A stretch of 64,000 bases of DNA from Candidatus Tisiphia endosymbiont of Sialis lutaria (GCF_964026535.1 NZ_OZ032153.1:1054001-1118000), one strand, 5' to 3'. Counted from the first letter of the stretch, positions 1 through 11,001 are shown. Translations and numbers: made by a program. The notes: generated by a model not told the origin, from the letters alone.

Positions 1-28
1 TAGCCCCAAATTCTCCTGAATTGACTAT
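1..28. repeat. Family A palindromic element, partial
   Basis: The first 28 bases match one arm of family A, including the CTCCTGAATTGACTAT terminus seen again at 14243-14258. The rest of the element lies outside the window. The inferred start of the next gene lies 50 bases downstream. Confidence 0.7.
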
Positions 29-77
29 CAGTAAGCTATCTAAAACAAACAACAATAGTTATAAAAATATAGTATTT

Positions 78-599
78 ATGAAAGAACATTTTAAAAGAAC
101 CATGATTGGTGTAATGTCAAGTTTATTATTTTTTCCAACTTTGACAATTGCTAGAGATTCAAAATACCCAAAAAGCGAACAAGAAAGAAAAATGGAAGAA
201 ATGGGCTCGGTAGTTGGAGGAGAAGGTTTGATATTTAGACCAGGTAGAATCAAAAATGAATCTACCAAAACAGAGATAGGTAATATCAATAAATATTTAT
301 GGCAATCTTCTATAGAAACCTTAAATTTTGTCCCTCTTGCTTCAAGCGATTCAATCGGCGGAGTTATTATTACTGAATGGTATAGTCCAAAAGGAAAAGC
401 AGATTTTCGATTTAAAATAAATATTTTTATAAAGGATAACGTTATTAGTCCGGATGCAATTCAAGTAAGAATATTTGAGCAAACACTTAAAAATGGTCAA
501 TGGCTAGATAGTCATACTACTTCAGAGCTAGCTAATAACATAGAAGATAAAATTTTACGAAAAGCTAGGGAAATATATATTAGTGCAGGGAAAAAATAA
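78..599 (+). CDS. DUF3576-type exported protein
   Basis: A protein of 173 residues of unknown function. I chose the ATG at 78 because it starts a basic stretch (MKEHFKR) followed by a hydrophobic segment, a plausible signal sequence, while the 19 residues of the longer frame read out of a family A repeat. The family assignment to DUF3576, an alphaproteobacterial envelope or lipoprotein-like family, rests on length, overall character and position directly upstream of leuS, where such genes are often found. No Cys fits a clear lipobox, so a soluble periplasmic protein is also possible. It ends 47 bases before leuS and may be cotranscribed with it. Confidence 0.65.
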   Translation: MKEHFKRTMIGVMSSLLFFPTLTIARDSKYPKSEQERKMEEMGSVVGGEGLIFRPGRIKNESTKTEIGNINKYLWQSSIETLNFVPLASSDSIGGVIITEWYSPKGKADFRFKINIFIKDNVISPDAIQVRIFEQTLKNGQWLDSHTTSELANNIEDKILRKAREIYISAGKK

Positions 600-646
600 T
601 GTTATAGTATACTTACTAAAAAATACTAATAACTAACGTGTGAATT

Positions 647-3190
647 ATGAAAAATATTGAGAAAAAATGGCAAAGAATTTGGCTTGAAGAAAAAGCTTTT
701 GCCGCAAAAGACAACAGCGATAAGCCTAAATATTACGTACTTGAAATGTTACCTTATCCTTCTGGGAAAATTCATGTTGGACATTTACGTAACTATTCTA
801 TTGGAGATTGCATCGCTCGTTTTATGAAATCACGAGGTTATAACGTATTGCATCCCATGGGTTGGGATGCTTTCGGTTTGCCAGCAGAAAATGCTGCCAT
901 TAATAATAACTCTAATCCTAAAGATTGGACTTATTCAAATATTGCAACTATGCGAGATCAGCTAAAATCAATTGGCTTTTCATATGATTGGTCGAGAGAA
1001 ATAACAACTTGTAATCCAGATTATTATAAGCATGAACAAAAATTCTTTTTAGAACTTTATAATAGAGGTTTAGCCTATCAAAAAGAATCTTTAGTAAATT
1101 GGGATCCTGTTGATAAGACTGTTTTAGCTAATGAACAAGTAGTAGATGGTCGTGGATGGCGTTCAGGTGCTTTAGTTGAAAAAAAATATTTAAAACAATG
1201 GTTTTTAAAAATTACTAATTACGCTGAAGAGCTATTAAATGAAATTTCAAAACTGGAATTTTGGCCTGATTCTGTTAAATCTATGCAGGAAAAATGGATA
1301 GGTAAATCGGAAGGAGCAAATTTTACTTTTAAAATTAAAGATCATCAAGCTAATATAGAAGTGTTCTCTACTCGACCAGAAACTATTTTTGGAGCAAGTT
1401 TTGTTGCAATAGCCTATAATCACCCAATAGTTGGGCAATTAGTGGATAAAAATAACGATATGGTGTTGTTTATTGAAAAATGTTCACAATTACACACTAA
1501 TGCTGCAGTAGATAAAGCTGAAAAAGAAGGGGTGTATACTAACCTTTTTGCCATTCACCCATTTGATTCGACAATTATTATTCCTGTCATAATAACAAAT
1601 TTTGTACTAATGGATTATGGTACTGGGGCGGTTTTTGGATGTCCAGCTCATGATGAAAGAGATCATGCATTAGCAAAAAAAATGGGCTTGTCAATAAAGC
1701 AGGTAGTAATTAACCAAGATGTTCAAATGGACGTATACTCGGAACCTTACACGGGTGATGGTATGATGATCAACTCAGACTTTTTGAATGATCTTACTGT
1801 TCAGGATGCTAAACAAAAATCTATAGAAGAATTTGAAAAACGTGGTTTAGGAAAACGTACTATTAACTACCGTCTGAAGGATTGGGGAGTGTCTAGACAA
1901 AGATATTGGGGCTGTCCTATCCCAATAATATATTGCTCAGTTTGCGGAACTGTGCCGGTAGCTGAAAAAGACTTACCAATAACTCTACCAAGCGATGTTA
2001 TATTTTATGGAAATGGCAACCCTCTTGATTCTCACCCTACTTGGAAAGATACTAATTGCCCAAAATGTCAAAAACAAGCTATTCGAGAGACTGATACGTT
2101 AGATACATTCTTTGAGTCTTCTTGGTATTTCATCCGTTATTGTAACGTGGCAGCAAAAGATATAACCGACAAGCAAGTATGTGATTATTGGTTACCTGTT
2201 GATCAGTATATTGGTGGAATTGAACATGCAGTAATGCATCTTCTTTATGCCAGGTTTTTTACCAAAGTAATGAACGAACAAGGTTATCTTAGTATTCGTG
2301 AACCTTTTAATAATTTGCTAACTCAGGGTATGGTTCTACATGCTACTTATAAAGATGCTAATAATAATTGGCTTTACCCAGATGAGGTAATAAAACAGTC
2401 TGATAAGTGGATTAATAAAAATACTGGAGAAGAAGTAGTTCAAGGACGAATAGAAAAAATGAGTAAATCCAAAAAGAATCTTGTGGATTTAGAATCAATA
2501 TTGACCAACCATAGTGCTGACGCTATTAGGCTATTTGTCCTCTCCGATAGTCCGCCAGAGAAAGATTTTGAATGGTCGGCAAATGGTTTTGAAGGCTGTT
2601 CTCGTTTTATTAGTAAGCTAGAAAATATGGCAGAAATACTAATTAATAGTGAAATAACGGAAGGTTCTAGTAATAAATCAAATAAATTAACAAAGCTTAC
2701 CCATTATACTATTAAACATGTTACCGAAGAATTAAAGGATTTTAAGCTAAATAAAGCCATAGCAAGAATGCGGGAACTATTTAATGCTTTGTCAGATGAA
2801 GTATCTAAGGGCAGAGAAGGTAATGTTAATATAGTCAATTCATCAATTGACTATAGTGTTAAAGAGGGGTTTAGAGTCTTGATTATGTTACTTAACCCAT
2901 TTATTCCACATATTACAGAGGAAATTTGGCAAAAATTAGGTAGTAAGGAAAGATTATATCAAACTTCCTGGCCTTCTTTCGATGAATCATTGCTGGAGCT
3001 AGAATCTTATACCATGGCTATCCAAGTTAATGGCAAACTGAGAGCTACACAAGAATTTGCCAACGTAACGAGCAATATTGAGATTCAGAATATGGTAATG
3101 CAATTACCCGAGATACAAAAACATTTAAGCGGTAAAGAGCCTAAGAAAATTATCATAATACCCTCGAAAATAGTAAATATCGTGGTGTGA
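647..3190 (+). CDS. leuS: Leucyl-tRNA synthetase
   Basis: Charges tRNA-Leu with leucine in the cytoplasm. The class I signature HVGH lies at residues 43-46 after PYPSGKI, and the second signature KMSKS at residues 604-608. The CP1 editing domain is recognisable by the motif [12 protein letters not shown] and, further on, [16 protein letters not shown]. The C-terminal part has the anticodon-binding region ([16 protein letters not shown]) and a terminal domain with [11 protein letters not shown]. At 847 residues it is full length for a bacterial LeuRS. No frameshift or repeat insertion was seen. Confidence 0.98.
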   Translation: MKNIEKKWQRIWLEEKAFAAKDNSDKPKYYVLEMLPYPSGKIHVGHLRNYSIGDCIARFMKSRGYNVLHPMGWDAFGLPAENAAINNNSNPKDWTYSNIATMRDQLKSIGFSYDWSREITTCNPDYYKHEQKFFLELYNRGLAYQKESLVNWDPVDKTVLANEQVVDGRGWRSGALVEKKYLKQWFLKITNYAEELLNEISKLEFWPDSVKSMQEKWIGKSEGANFTFKIKDHQANIEVFSTRPETIFGASFVAIAYNHPIVGQLVDKNNDMVLFIEKCSQLHTNAAVDKAEKEGVYTNLFAIHPFDSTIIIPVIITNFVLMDYGTGAVFGCPAHDERDHALAKKMGLSIKQVVINQDVQMDVYSEPYTGDGMMINSDFLNDLTVQDAKQKSIEEFEKRGLGKRTINYRLKDWGVSRQRYWGCPIPIIYCSVCGTVPVAEKDLPITLPSDVIFYGNGNPLDSHPTWKDTNCPKCQKQAIRETDTLDTFFESSWYFIRYCNVAAKDITDKQVCDYWLPVDQYIGGIEHAVMHLLYARFFTKVMNEQGYLSIREPFNNLLTQGMVLHATYKDANNNWLYPDEVIKQSDKWINKNTGEEVVQGRIEKMSKSKKNLVDLESILTNHSADAIRLFVLSDSPPEKDFEWSANGFEGCSRFISKLENMAEILINSEITEGSSNKSNKLTKLTHYTIKHVTEELKDFKLNKAIARMRELFNALSDEVSKGREGNVNIVNSSIDYSVKEGFRVLIMLLNPFIPHITEEIWQKLGSKERLYQTSWPSFDESLLELESYTMAIQVNGKLRATQEFANVTSNIEIQNMVMQLPEIQKHLSGKEPKKIIIIPSKIVNIVV

Positions 3191-3345
3191 GACTATTAAG
3201 TTACAAATATAAGGAATAATCAAAAGTTTTACAACCAAACTTTTAAATTATTATTATTTTACACGAGTTGGCGATATATTTTCTAAAATGCATACATGCT
3301 TAAATAAGCTGGGCAGATTTCTTAGAACATTAAATTACTAACAAA

Positions 3346-6300
3346 ATGAAACCATTAACTATGCAAGAAGCAAGTAACGTCTTATCAGCTTGGACTGTTT
3401 TGGAAGTATTGTCGCCTCAATCATTTCATAAAGCAGAAGACCTAGTAGGAGGAGAAAAAAGTTTAGTTGCTTTATTAGATAATGGACTACCATGGGAGAA
3501 TGGTGGCGAAGAAGTACCTCCTGAGAAAAAATTATTCTATCAAATAATAATGGGTTCAATTAGTCTTCAGAGTGTATTTTCTGCTTTAGTTAAAAAATAT
3601 GGTGATACAAGTGTCGAATCAAAACAAGTATCAGGAGAAGCCATTACAGGTGTAATTATTATAGATCAATATGGCTATCTTCTTAAAAATAATATATCTG
3701 TTAATCTATCAAGTTTTGCATGGGGTACTCCTCAAGCGTTAAAAAATAGTCTTGAAAACTTAAGGGACTGGGCATTAGTTAAACAAAAAATGGAAATAGC
3801 TTTTGATAGAATCTTACGTAAAAAAGATGAAAATGGCGAAGAGCTTCCCTTGAATAAAATAATGATAGATGAGGCTTATACTTACCTTACTAATAATATT
3901 TATGGTATATCAGCAGAAATGCTAATAAATAAAAAATTTGCTCTCCGAACTTACGAATTAAGAAAAAAAGGTGATCCTGAATCAAGTAAAAAAGATGACC
4001 CTGAATCAAATGAAAAAGATGGTTCTACTAAGACTGTATTACTTAACAGCTTTTACCTAAATGATTTAGCAAAAGCTAGTACTTTAATTGCTAATACTTT
4101 AGCTCAAAACCAAGATACTTCAAGTGCTTCAAGTGCTTCAACAAACCTCTTACAATATTTAGGTGTGAATGACCTAAAACGTCAAAATATCCTAGATAAG
4201 ACAGTTTTACAAAATATTCTTTCCCCTAGAAACATTCCTTCAGCAAGATGGCCTGGATTAGGACGACATCCTCTAGTATTATTTCAGCAGGCTGCGGTTA
4301 ATTTATCTATGACTGAACTAAAAGACAGTGGAATTCTTGCAATTAATGGACCACCAGGAACAGGAAAAACAACTTTATTACGTGATATTGTGGCAAAATT
4401 AGTTGCAGAACGAGCAGAAGCATTACTGAATTTTGTTGATCCTGAAGAAGCTTTCATTGATTCAGGGGAAAAAATACAAGCCGGAAAGGGGTGGTTCAAA
4501 CTTTACAAATTAGATGAAAGACTAAAAGGTTTTGAAATATTAATCGCCTCATCTAACAATAAGGCTGTTGAAAATATTAGCACTGAATTACCTAGTTTAA
4601 AAGCAATTGCCGATAATGCAAATGATCTGCGTTATTTTAAAGCTCTATCTGATTCATTACTTGGAGGTGGAAGTTGGGGGTTGATTGCAGCAGTACTTGG
4701 CAATATGACTAATTGTAAGAATTTTAATGAAAAATTTTGGTGGGATAAGGATTTTAGCTTTTCAACATATTTAGCAGAAATAAATGGAAAACCGCAGAAA
4801 TTCGAGATTAAAGATCCAGATAGTCATGAAATCATTGAAACTATATACCCTAAAATTATTGAAGAAAATAACCCACCGTCTAGTCATAGTGAAGCTTTAG
4901 AACGTTGGAAAGAAGCTAAAGAAAATTTTGAAAAAACATTAAAAGCAAGTCGAGATGAACTCTCTAAATTACAAGAAACAAGAAATTTAGTTGAAGAGTT
5001 AGAAAATTTAGAAAAAGAGTTAGGAAAGGTAGAGGATCCAGAAGATTTTTTATTAAAACATGATAAATTAAAACCACATATTATTTGGTGTATTCTAAAC
5101 ACTCCTTCATTTCTTGCCTGGAGAGAAAAAAGGCAAAAGATTGTTCGTCTTAATTATAAAAAGAAAAAGATTGTAACATCCTCTAAAGAATTTGAAAATC
5201 ATTTGATTGATAGTAGTTTATTTACAAAATCCTCTGAAGAAATGCACCTAGTGTCCCCATGGTGTAACGAACAGACACAATTATTACGCGATGAGGTATT
5301 TATTTCCGCTATAAAACTACATAAAGCATTTATAGATGCAGCAGCCAAACCTTTACATCATAACCTTGGAGCTATGATGAAAATTTTTAGGGATTCTTTT
5401 AACGTAATAGATAAAAGCACCACTGATTTTTTACTAGACTTATGGGCATCTTTCTTCCTTGTAGTTCCTAGTGTATCAACAACTTTTGCATCTGTAGAGA
5501 AAATGTTAAAGGATATCCCTGCCAATTCTCTTGGATGGCTTATTATTGATGAAGCTGGGCAGGCTTTACCGCAAGCTGCTGTAGGGGCTATAATGAGAAC
5601 AAAACGTGTTGTAGTGACAGGGGATCCTCTACAAATAGAACCAGTGGTTGATTTACCTGACAATTTAACAAAAAGTATATGTAAACAATTTTCGGTAGAT
5701 CCAAAACGTTTTAATGCCCCAGAAGCATCAGTGCAGACCCTATCAGATTTTGCAAATTCATATATTTATGAATTTGATACTAAGCACGGAAGTCGTTTGG
5801 TTGGTGTGCCTTTACTAGTACATAGACGTTGTGGAAATCCTATGTTTGATATTTCTAATATAATTGCTTATGGAGAATCTATGGTTCACGCCAAGAGTTC
5901 TGATAGCAGCTCTGCAATACATAAGTGTCTTGGTTCTTCTAAATGGTTTGATGTTAAAGGAGAAGCGTCAGATAAGTGGTGTCCAGAAGAAGGGCAAAAG
6001 GTACTTGAACTATTAGGTACATTAAAGAGTGCTGGAATACAGCCAAATCTGTATATTGTGACACCTTTTAGAGTTGTTGCGAATAATTTACGCAAAATTA
6101 TAAAAGATAGTCATATTTTAAAATCTTGGATAACTACAGATAGCTATTCTTGGCTTAATGAGCGAGTTGGAACAATACATACTGTCCAAGGTCGAGAAGC
6201 TGAAGCGGTAATTTTAGTATTAGGGGCACAAGGATCAGACCAAGATAGCAGTCGAGTATGGGTAGGCAAATTTCCTAACATCTTAAATGTAGCAGTTACC

Positions 6301-6390
6301 CGTGCTAAAGAAGTTATTTATGTTATAGGAAATAGGGACTTATGGAAAGAAGTTGGAGTATTCCGTGAGCTAGACAGTAGAATTAATTAA
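3346..6390 (+). CDS. Large Upf1-like superfamily I helicase
   Basis: A 1014-residue protein with a C-terminal SF1 helicase core. Walker A GPPGTGKTT lies at residues 335-343, Walker B IIDEAGQA with D735, a GDPLQIEP motif III region follows, and the C-terminal RecA-like domain has TVQGREAE near residue 948 and NVAVTRAK near 980. This is the Upf1/DNA2-type AAA arrangement. The first 330 residues match nothing I recognise, and a Lys/Glu-rich predicted coiled coil (about 510-570) separates the Walker A and B motifs. It sits in an accessory island next to an unrecognised convergent gene. Role is unknown; a nucleic-acid helicase in defence or repair is only inference. The core motifs look intact. 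Confidence 0.85.
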   Translation: MKPLTMQEASNVLSAWTVLEVLSPQSFHKAEDLVGGEKSLVALLDNGLPWENGGEEVPPEKKLFYQIIMGSISLQSVFSALVKKYGDTSVESKQVSGEAITGVIIIDQYGYLLKNNISVNLSSFAWGTPQALKNSLENLRDWALVKQKMEIAFDRILRKKDENGEELPLNKIMIDEAYTYLTNNIYGISAEMLINKKFALRTYELRKKGDPESSKKDDPESNEKDGSTKTVLLNSFYLNDLAKASTLIANTLAQNQDTSSASSASTNLLQYLGVNDLKRQNILDKTVLQNILSPRNIPSARWPGLGRHPLVLFQQAAVNLSMTELKDSGILAINGPPGTGKTTLLRDIVAKLVAERAEALLNFVDPEEAFIDSGEKIQAGKGWFKLYKLDERLKGFEILIASSNNKAVENISTELPSLKAIADNANDLRYFKALSDSLLGGGSWGLIAAVLGNMTNCKNFNEKFWWDKDFSFSTYLAEINGKPQKFEIKDPDSHEIIETIYPKIIEENNPPSSHSEALERWKEAKENFEKTLKASRDELSKLQETRNLVEELENLEKELGKVEDPEDFLLKHDKLKPHIIWCILNTPSFLAWREKRQKIVRLNYKKKKIVTSSKEFENHLIDSSLFTKSSEEMHLVSPWCNEQTQLLRDEVFISAIKLHKAFIDAAAKPLHHNLGAMMKIFRDSFNVIDKSTTDFLLDLWASFFLVVPSVSTTFASVEKMLKDIPANSLGWLIIDEAGQALPQAAVGAIMRTKRVVVTGDPLQIEPVVDLPDNLTKSICKQFSVDPKRFNAPEASVQTLSDFANSYIYEFDTKHGSRLVGVPLLVHRRCGNPMFDISNIIAYGESMVHAKSSDSSSAIHKCLGSSKWFDVKGEASDKWCPEEGQKVLELLGTLKSAGIQPNLYIVTPFRVVANNLRKIIKDSHILKSWITTDSYSWLNERVGTIHTVQGREAEAVILVLGAQGSDQDSSRVWVGKFPNILNVAVTRAKEVIYVIGNRDLWKEVGVFRELDSRIN

Positions 6391-6401
6391 GTCTATTGTA
6401 G

Positions 6402-7043
6402 TCAATTTTTGGGGAATTGATATGAACTAATCTCCGAAATTATTTCAAGTATTAGGGCTATTTCGTTTAAAATACTATCCGCAACTTCTGGTGCAGACTC
6501 TCGGTAATTGTAATGTATTCTGTACACATTATAAACTTCTGTGTCTCCAATATGAAAGGTTCCACTTGGATAACTTATGCCTATGTTATCTCCTATCTGT
6601 TTTGCAGAAATATTTGAGTAAGCTGCAATTACTACTTGTTTTAGATTAGCAATAACTTCAGGTGTGTCGTGTATTGTAAGCAAAAGATGTGATTGACCTT
6701 CTGTAGAAAGAGATGAAAGCATATCTGTATAACTTCCAAAACCATACATATCATATGCCATCTGTCCTGGAACATCAAAATGTCTATCTTGCCACGGTCG
6801 CCAAAATTCAGTATTTTCAACTTCATTCAAATTTAATTGTGTTAGTTCACCAACCAACTTGGCAGCTAGTTGATCATTTTCCACCATTCTTGTATTAGAT
6901 GTAGGATTATCCTGAAAATCGCTTAAATATTCGTATATTTTGCTTACTAAAGCCTGTTGTTCATTAAGTTTGCTTTGCAATGTTGCAAGATTATTTTGCT
7001 TACTAGTGAGATTATATTGAATATTACGAAATAACAATATCAA
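6402..7043 (-). CDS. Unrecognised coiled-coil protein
   Basis: A 213-residue protein I do not recognise. Residues 10-50 look like a coiled coil (NLATLQSKLNEQQALVSKIYEYL). The rest is mixed alpha/beta with aromatic residues, without membrane segments or a signal peptide. It converges on the helicase gene with only 11 bases between the two stop codons, so the two may be a functional pair or merely neighbours. The start at 7043 is the first ATG of the frame; a later start cannot be excluded. Confidence 0.5.
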   Translation of the reverse strand: MILLFRNIQYNLTSKQNNLATLQSKLNEQQALVSKIYEYLSDFQDNPTSNTRMVENDQLAAKLVGELTQLNLNEVENTEFWRPWQDRHFDVPGQMAYDMYGFGSYTDMLSSLSTEGQSHLLLTIHDTPEVIANLKQVVIAAYSNISAKQIGDNIGISYPSGTFHIGDTEVYNVYRIHYNYRESAPEVADSILNEIALILEIISEISSYQFPKN

Positions 7044-7443
7044 AAACCTAATTTGTGGTTGCTATATTATTTCTAAAAACCCATATATTTTATAAGGTAT
7101 ACAATATATTTTGGTATGTAAAGTGTATTTTATAAAAAATTAGTGAAATATTTAGTTTAGTGGCAATTATACAATGATTATATAATTTTAGTTGTAGGTA
7201 GAATTTAATTTATACACATTATTTTCTTACGACTCCTTAGACAAAAAAATCCCTAAAATACTTTATTACGCGAATTTTGGATAAGAAGTTAAAAAATTTA
7301 TAATTTTTTACTGATAAATAGTTAGTGCAAGTTATTATTATGTTATAATGAAATATATAAGCAAGTTATGATTAAATAACATGTTCATGAGTTGTCATAA
7401 ATTATTTAGACATAAGAGTGAATTTTAGTTGATTGAGTAAAGT
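7044..7443. other. AT-rich gap between divergent genes
   Basis: About 400 AT-rich bases between two genes read outward from it. It must hold both promoters. A TATAATG sequence lies near 7342-7348 on the plus strand, but no convincing -35 box or operator was identified and none of the palindromic families is present. Confidence 0.4.
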
Positions 7444-9267
7444 ATGAAAGAACAAACCAGTAATAATATTAATTACCAACCAAGAATGTTTGTTGGTACC
7501 GATGACTTCTACGATTTATTGATTAATAGTGACATATTTGTTGATAAGAGTCTGATGATCAAGGAGTTGTTAGAAGATAGTGGTAAAGTCACCTTAATCA
7601 CCCGTCCAAGGCGATGGGGGAAGAGCTTGAATATGGATATGGTGCGGAGATTTTTTGAGATAGAGGTAGATCAACATGGCAATCCTATACCACAAGAACA
7701 AAGAGTGAACTATAAACTATTTGCTGGTGGAGAGGTGGATTTGGGATTAGCAAGTGGTAGAAAAAAGTTGCTTAAACCACTTAAAATATCTAAGTATCCA
7801 GATATTCTTCTAGACTATCAAGGTCAATTTCCAGTTATTATTATAAGTTTCAAGGGCGTTAGGGGCAGTAGTTATGAGGAGATTGAAAGTAAAATCAGCT
7901 ATCAAATAACTAGGCTATTTAGTAATTATCGTTATTTAAAACGTTATGTAAGTGAGAAAGAGTATTTATTGGAAGAAGCGGAAAAAGAGCAATTAACTAG
8001 ATATTTTTCTGGAAAGTTTAACAAAGTAGAACTTGAGAATAGTTTGAAATTTCTAAGCGACTTACTTTATAAACATTTTAATCAAAAAGTTTACATACTA
8101 ATTGACGAGTATGATACGCCAATTAATAGTGCCTATATGAAATTTGGCAATAATCTAGAAGAGTTTGAGGAAGTATTAGCTCTATTCCGGGCAATATTTG
8201 GCAATAGTCTTAAAACCAATGATTCATTACAAAAAGGCGTCATTACCGGCATATTGCGTGTTGCTAAAGCTAATTTGTTTTCAGATTTGAATAATTTAAC
8301 TGAATGTAGTCTACTAGATGAAAGATTTTCTAGCAGTTACGGATTTACTCAAGCAGAAGTTGATGAACTATTAACTAAAGTACCAACCACTACAAAGCCA
8401 GAAGAAATTAAAAATTGGTATAATGGCTATAATTTTGGCGGAGAAGTCATTTATAATCCATGGTCAATTATGCAATGTTTGGCAAGTAAAGGCAAGCTGG
8501 ATCATTATTGGATTGATAGCGGTGGGACTGGTTGGATTGATCATGTACTGCTTTCAGATGAGATGCAAACAGATATCCAGGCTTTAGCTGCGGGTAAAAC
8601 TATTACTTCTTCTATTACTAAACATATAAATTTTGCTGATATCAACCAACCAGAAGGGTTATTTAGCTTATTATTATTTAGTGGCTACCTAAACACAACT
8701 ACCAAGATGCCAGAAAGAGATATTTATGATTTATCTGCTCCTAACTACGAGGTGAAATATATTTATGAAAAGAGAATGCTGCAATGGGTTACTAAACAAA
8801 TAAAAATTGATAATTCTGGCTATTATTCTTTTGTTACTCTATTACCAGATGGTAGAATAGAGGAGTTTAAACGACGTATGCAAGAGTTACTGCTTAATTC
8901 TACTAGTTTTCATCAAACAGGAGAGAAAAAAGCCGAATTATTTTATAGTGGCTTTATGCTCGGCTTTGTTAATATGTTAGCTCCTAATTATATAATATCA
9001 AGTGAACAAGAATCAGGGGATGGCAGAGCTGACGTTGTGATGATTCCAAAAATTGGCAAAGGTGATAAAGCGATGATTATCGAGTATAAAATCGCTAAAT
9101 CCTCAGAAGAGCTAGCAGATATAGCTAAATCTGGTTTACAACAAATTATTAATAAAAAATATGATAGTAAAATAAAAGAGCATTCACATGTAAAACAAAT
9201 ATTAAAAATTTCGATGGCATTTTGTGGAAAAAATATGGAGTTAGAATATGAAATAACGAAGCTCTAA
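7444..9267 (+). CDS. AAA-ATPase-like / PD-(D/E)XK nuclease-like protein, copy 1
   Basis: A 607-residue protein of the AAA-ATPase_like plus PDDEXK_9 type (DUF1703 group), common in bacteria with many mobile elements. The P-loop variant RPRRWGKS is at residues 54-61, the Walker B-like IDEYD at 220-224. A C-terminal nuclease-like motif has D530 (in GRADVV) followed by E547 and K549 (EYK). Family function is unsettled; nuclease, defence or toxin-like roles have been proposed. A second copy lies at 30241-32055 on the other strand, closely similar over almost its whole length. The last codons overlap the remains of a serine recombinase on the opposite strand. This copy keeps the original C-terminus, EITKL. 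Confidence 0.85.
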   Translation: MKEQTSNNINYQPRMFVGTDDFYDLLINSDIFVDKSLMIKELLEDSGKVTLITRPRRWGKSLNMDMVRRFFEIEVDQHGNPIPQEQRVNYKLFAGGEVDLGLASGRKKLLKPLKISKYPDILLDYQGQFPVIIISFKGVRGSSYEEIESKISYQITRLFSNYRYLKRYVSEKEYLLEEAEKEQLTRYFSGKFNKVELENSLKFLSDLLYKHFNQKVYILIDEYDTPINSAYMKFGNNLEEFEEVLALFRAIFGNSLKTNDSLQKGVITGILRVAKANLFSDLNNLTECSLLDERFSSSYGFTQAEVDELLTKVPTTTKPEEIKNWYNGYNFGGEVIYNPWSIMQCLASKGKLDHYWIDSGGTGWIDHVLLSDEMQTDIQALAAGKTITSSITKHINFADINQPEGLFSLLLFSGYLNTTTKMPERDIYDLSAPNYEVKYIYEKRMLQWVTKQIKIDNSGYYSFVTLLPDGRIEEFKRRMQELLLNSTSFHQTGEKKAELFYSGFMLGFVNMLAPNYIISSEQESGDGRADVVMIPKIGKGDKAMIIEYKIAKSSEELADIAKSGLQQIINKKYDSKIKEHSHVKQILKISMAFCGKNMELEYEITKL

Positions 9268-10025
9268 TAATAGAGCGTAAGCACTTGTATAATAAGCAAT
9301 TGGGTATCTGACTGGGTTCGGAAATTGTACACTACGCCCCGCCAATCGGCACAATTTGCTACTTTTTGCATTTCTGTGAATGGAAAAGCCAGAACGTAAT
9401 GCAGCTTACAGCCCTCGAGTGTTAGGTTCGAAAACATAAAATTTAATAATTCCCTTTTTTCAGCAATTGTCGAACCTTTAAAAGTTTCATAGGCTTCAGA
9501 AGCTAGAGTTATCAAGGTTGAGGCGGTATCAGTAATTTTGTCATCTGCTTCATCATAAATTTTCAATATCGATTAATTTCATATTGACGATCTTTTAATT
9601 GTTGTTTTTTTGCTTGAAATTCTTCTGTACTCAATTCACCATTAAGTCGTAAATCTATTAATGAGTTCAATCTTTTTTCGTTTGGATTTTTTGGATCCCA
9701 TGCTGCCAAATAAACCCATTGATCTACCTTACCATTGGAATATGTTTTACTATGAATTTCCGATGTCACTATCTTGCCTGTTGTTGCACAAGTAATTAAC
9801 CCTCTAAATAGGAAATCTTTACCTCCATATTTGAAAGGCTTTTTATTCCAACCTAAACGTACTTCTGTACATGCCATAAATGTTTCTCTTGTAATAATTG
9901 GTGGATAATTATGCAACCACATCTCTCCTTTTACTAACATTTCACCGTAATAAAATGGCTGCTGCATTAAACGGTGTAATACTGTTTTATTTAGGTAATA
10001 ATTCTTTTTATACCAATTAAAATAA
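9264..10025 (-). pseudogene. Serine recombinase, C-terminal remnant with frameshift
   Basis: Remains of a large serine recombinase used for site-specific integration. The frame is open from the junction at 10025 (WYKKNYYLNKTVLHRLMQQP, a typical recombinase-domain helix), through FYYGEM and the zinc-ribbon-like FLFRGLITC to a stop near 9563. It resumes in another frame from a TTG near 9566 with KRELLNFMFSNLTLEG and ends at 9264. One frameshift at about 9563 splits it. The whole N-terminal catalytic resolvase domain is missing, replaced by an IS630 fragment. It cannot be an active recombinase. Confidence 0.8.
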
Positions 10026-10354
10026 TTAACGCGGTATATTAATCCACTCTCTATACATAATTGATTTTACTAAAGTTACATTTTTACTAAGTTGATTCCA
10101 GGCATAGCAAGCATTAGCAACGATATCTTCGTATACACCGTAACATTGATTAGATAGGAAGTGATTTTTGATCCACTGCCAAATTTGTTCCATCGCATTT
10201 AATTCCGGTGCGTATGGCGGAAGCGGTACCAAGGTAATGTTACTTGGAATAATTAATTTTTTCGCTGCATGCCACCCGGCATTATCTGTTAATAATGCAA
10301 CATGCCTACCAGAATCAATAGTCAAAGAAAATTCATCTAAGAACTTATTCAATA
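10026..10354 (-). pseudogene. IS630-family transposase, C-terminal fragment
   Basis: About 108 codons of the DDE_3 catalytic region of an IS630-type transposase. The motifs LLTDNAGWHAAKK (second catalytic Asp) and LPPYAPELNAMEQIWQWIK (final Glu) are both visible. The N-terminal two thirds, with the HTH and first Asp, are missing. An in-frame stop lies just upstream, so the apparent start is simply the truncation point. It abuts the broken recombinase on one side and a broken plus-strand gene on the other. Element ends could not be defined. Confidence 0.85.
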
Positions 10355-10975
10355 GTTAAACTACAGCCAAAATATAATATAGAACAACTAAAAGATAAGA
10401 TGAAATTAGAAGATGAAAAGGGAGTAGTTAACTTATTAGGGGCAGAATGGCTAAAAGCATTCAAAGATTATGTAACACCCAGAATAGCTTTAATTAACAA
10501 AGAGAGAGAAGAAGCAAAATCAGTAAATGAAGTTTTACAGCTATTAAAAAAAGAAAAAGATTTTTGTCTTGATATGTATAAGCAATATAAAGATGTGGTA
10601 GAGTATTATAGCAAAAAGGAGCAAGACCATTATTTCCTGACGATAGCTAACTTGCATAAGGAGCAACCTGAACTACTAAGCAATTTAGCGAGAGATATAA
10701 ATAATGTCAGTAGATTTAAGATAGGAGGAATTTATACAGGAGATACTATAGAAACAGATGACAAGCTAGTAGAAAAGATAAAAGATACAACACAGGTAGG
10801 GATGCTGGCTAAGCAACTATATAAGGCATGTCAAGCACATGTATTAAAAGAGATAAGTCCTGAGATAAAAGAGCTAAATAGTCATGCAGTGGTAAAGATT
10901 AACGATAATACTTATGATGAGATAGTATGGTGGTCTCCTTTGTCTAGACAAAAATTTAGCAATTTAGAGATATAA
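10352..10975 (+). pseudogene. C-terminal fragment of an unknown protein
   Basis: An open plus-strand frame enters from the IS630 junction (IVKLQPKYNIEQLKDKM) and reaches a stop at 10975; an ATG at 10400 would give 191 residues, but the coding frame clearly starts before it. The protein is charged, helical and not recognised. Its last residues, IVWWSPLSRQKFSNLEI, share an exact 40-bp DNA match (10922-10961) with the 3' end of the secreted-protein gene at 26280. I infer the 3' portion of a larger gene whose 5' part was lost to the mobile elements. It could still be translated from 10400. Confidence 0.6.
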
Positions 10976-11001
10976 TTCCCATGAAATTATTATTGTCACT
11001 A

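Noticed and set aside
9261-9276. Perfect 6-bp hairpin GCTCTA-ATAA-TAGAGC as a two-way terminator
   Set aside because: It sits on the two stop codons but has no T run on either strand and is AT-rich and short, so I did not list it.
9264-10025. An active prophage or integrative element
   Set aside because: The recombinase lacks its catalytic domain, is frameshifted, and no phage structural or conjugation genes are nearby.
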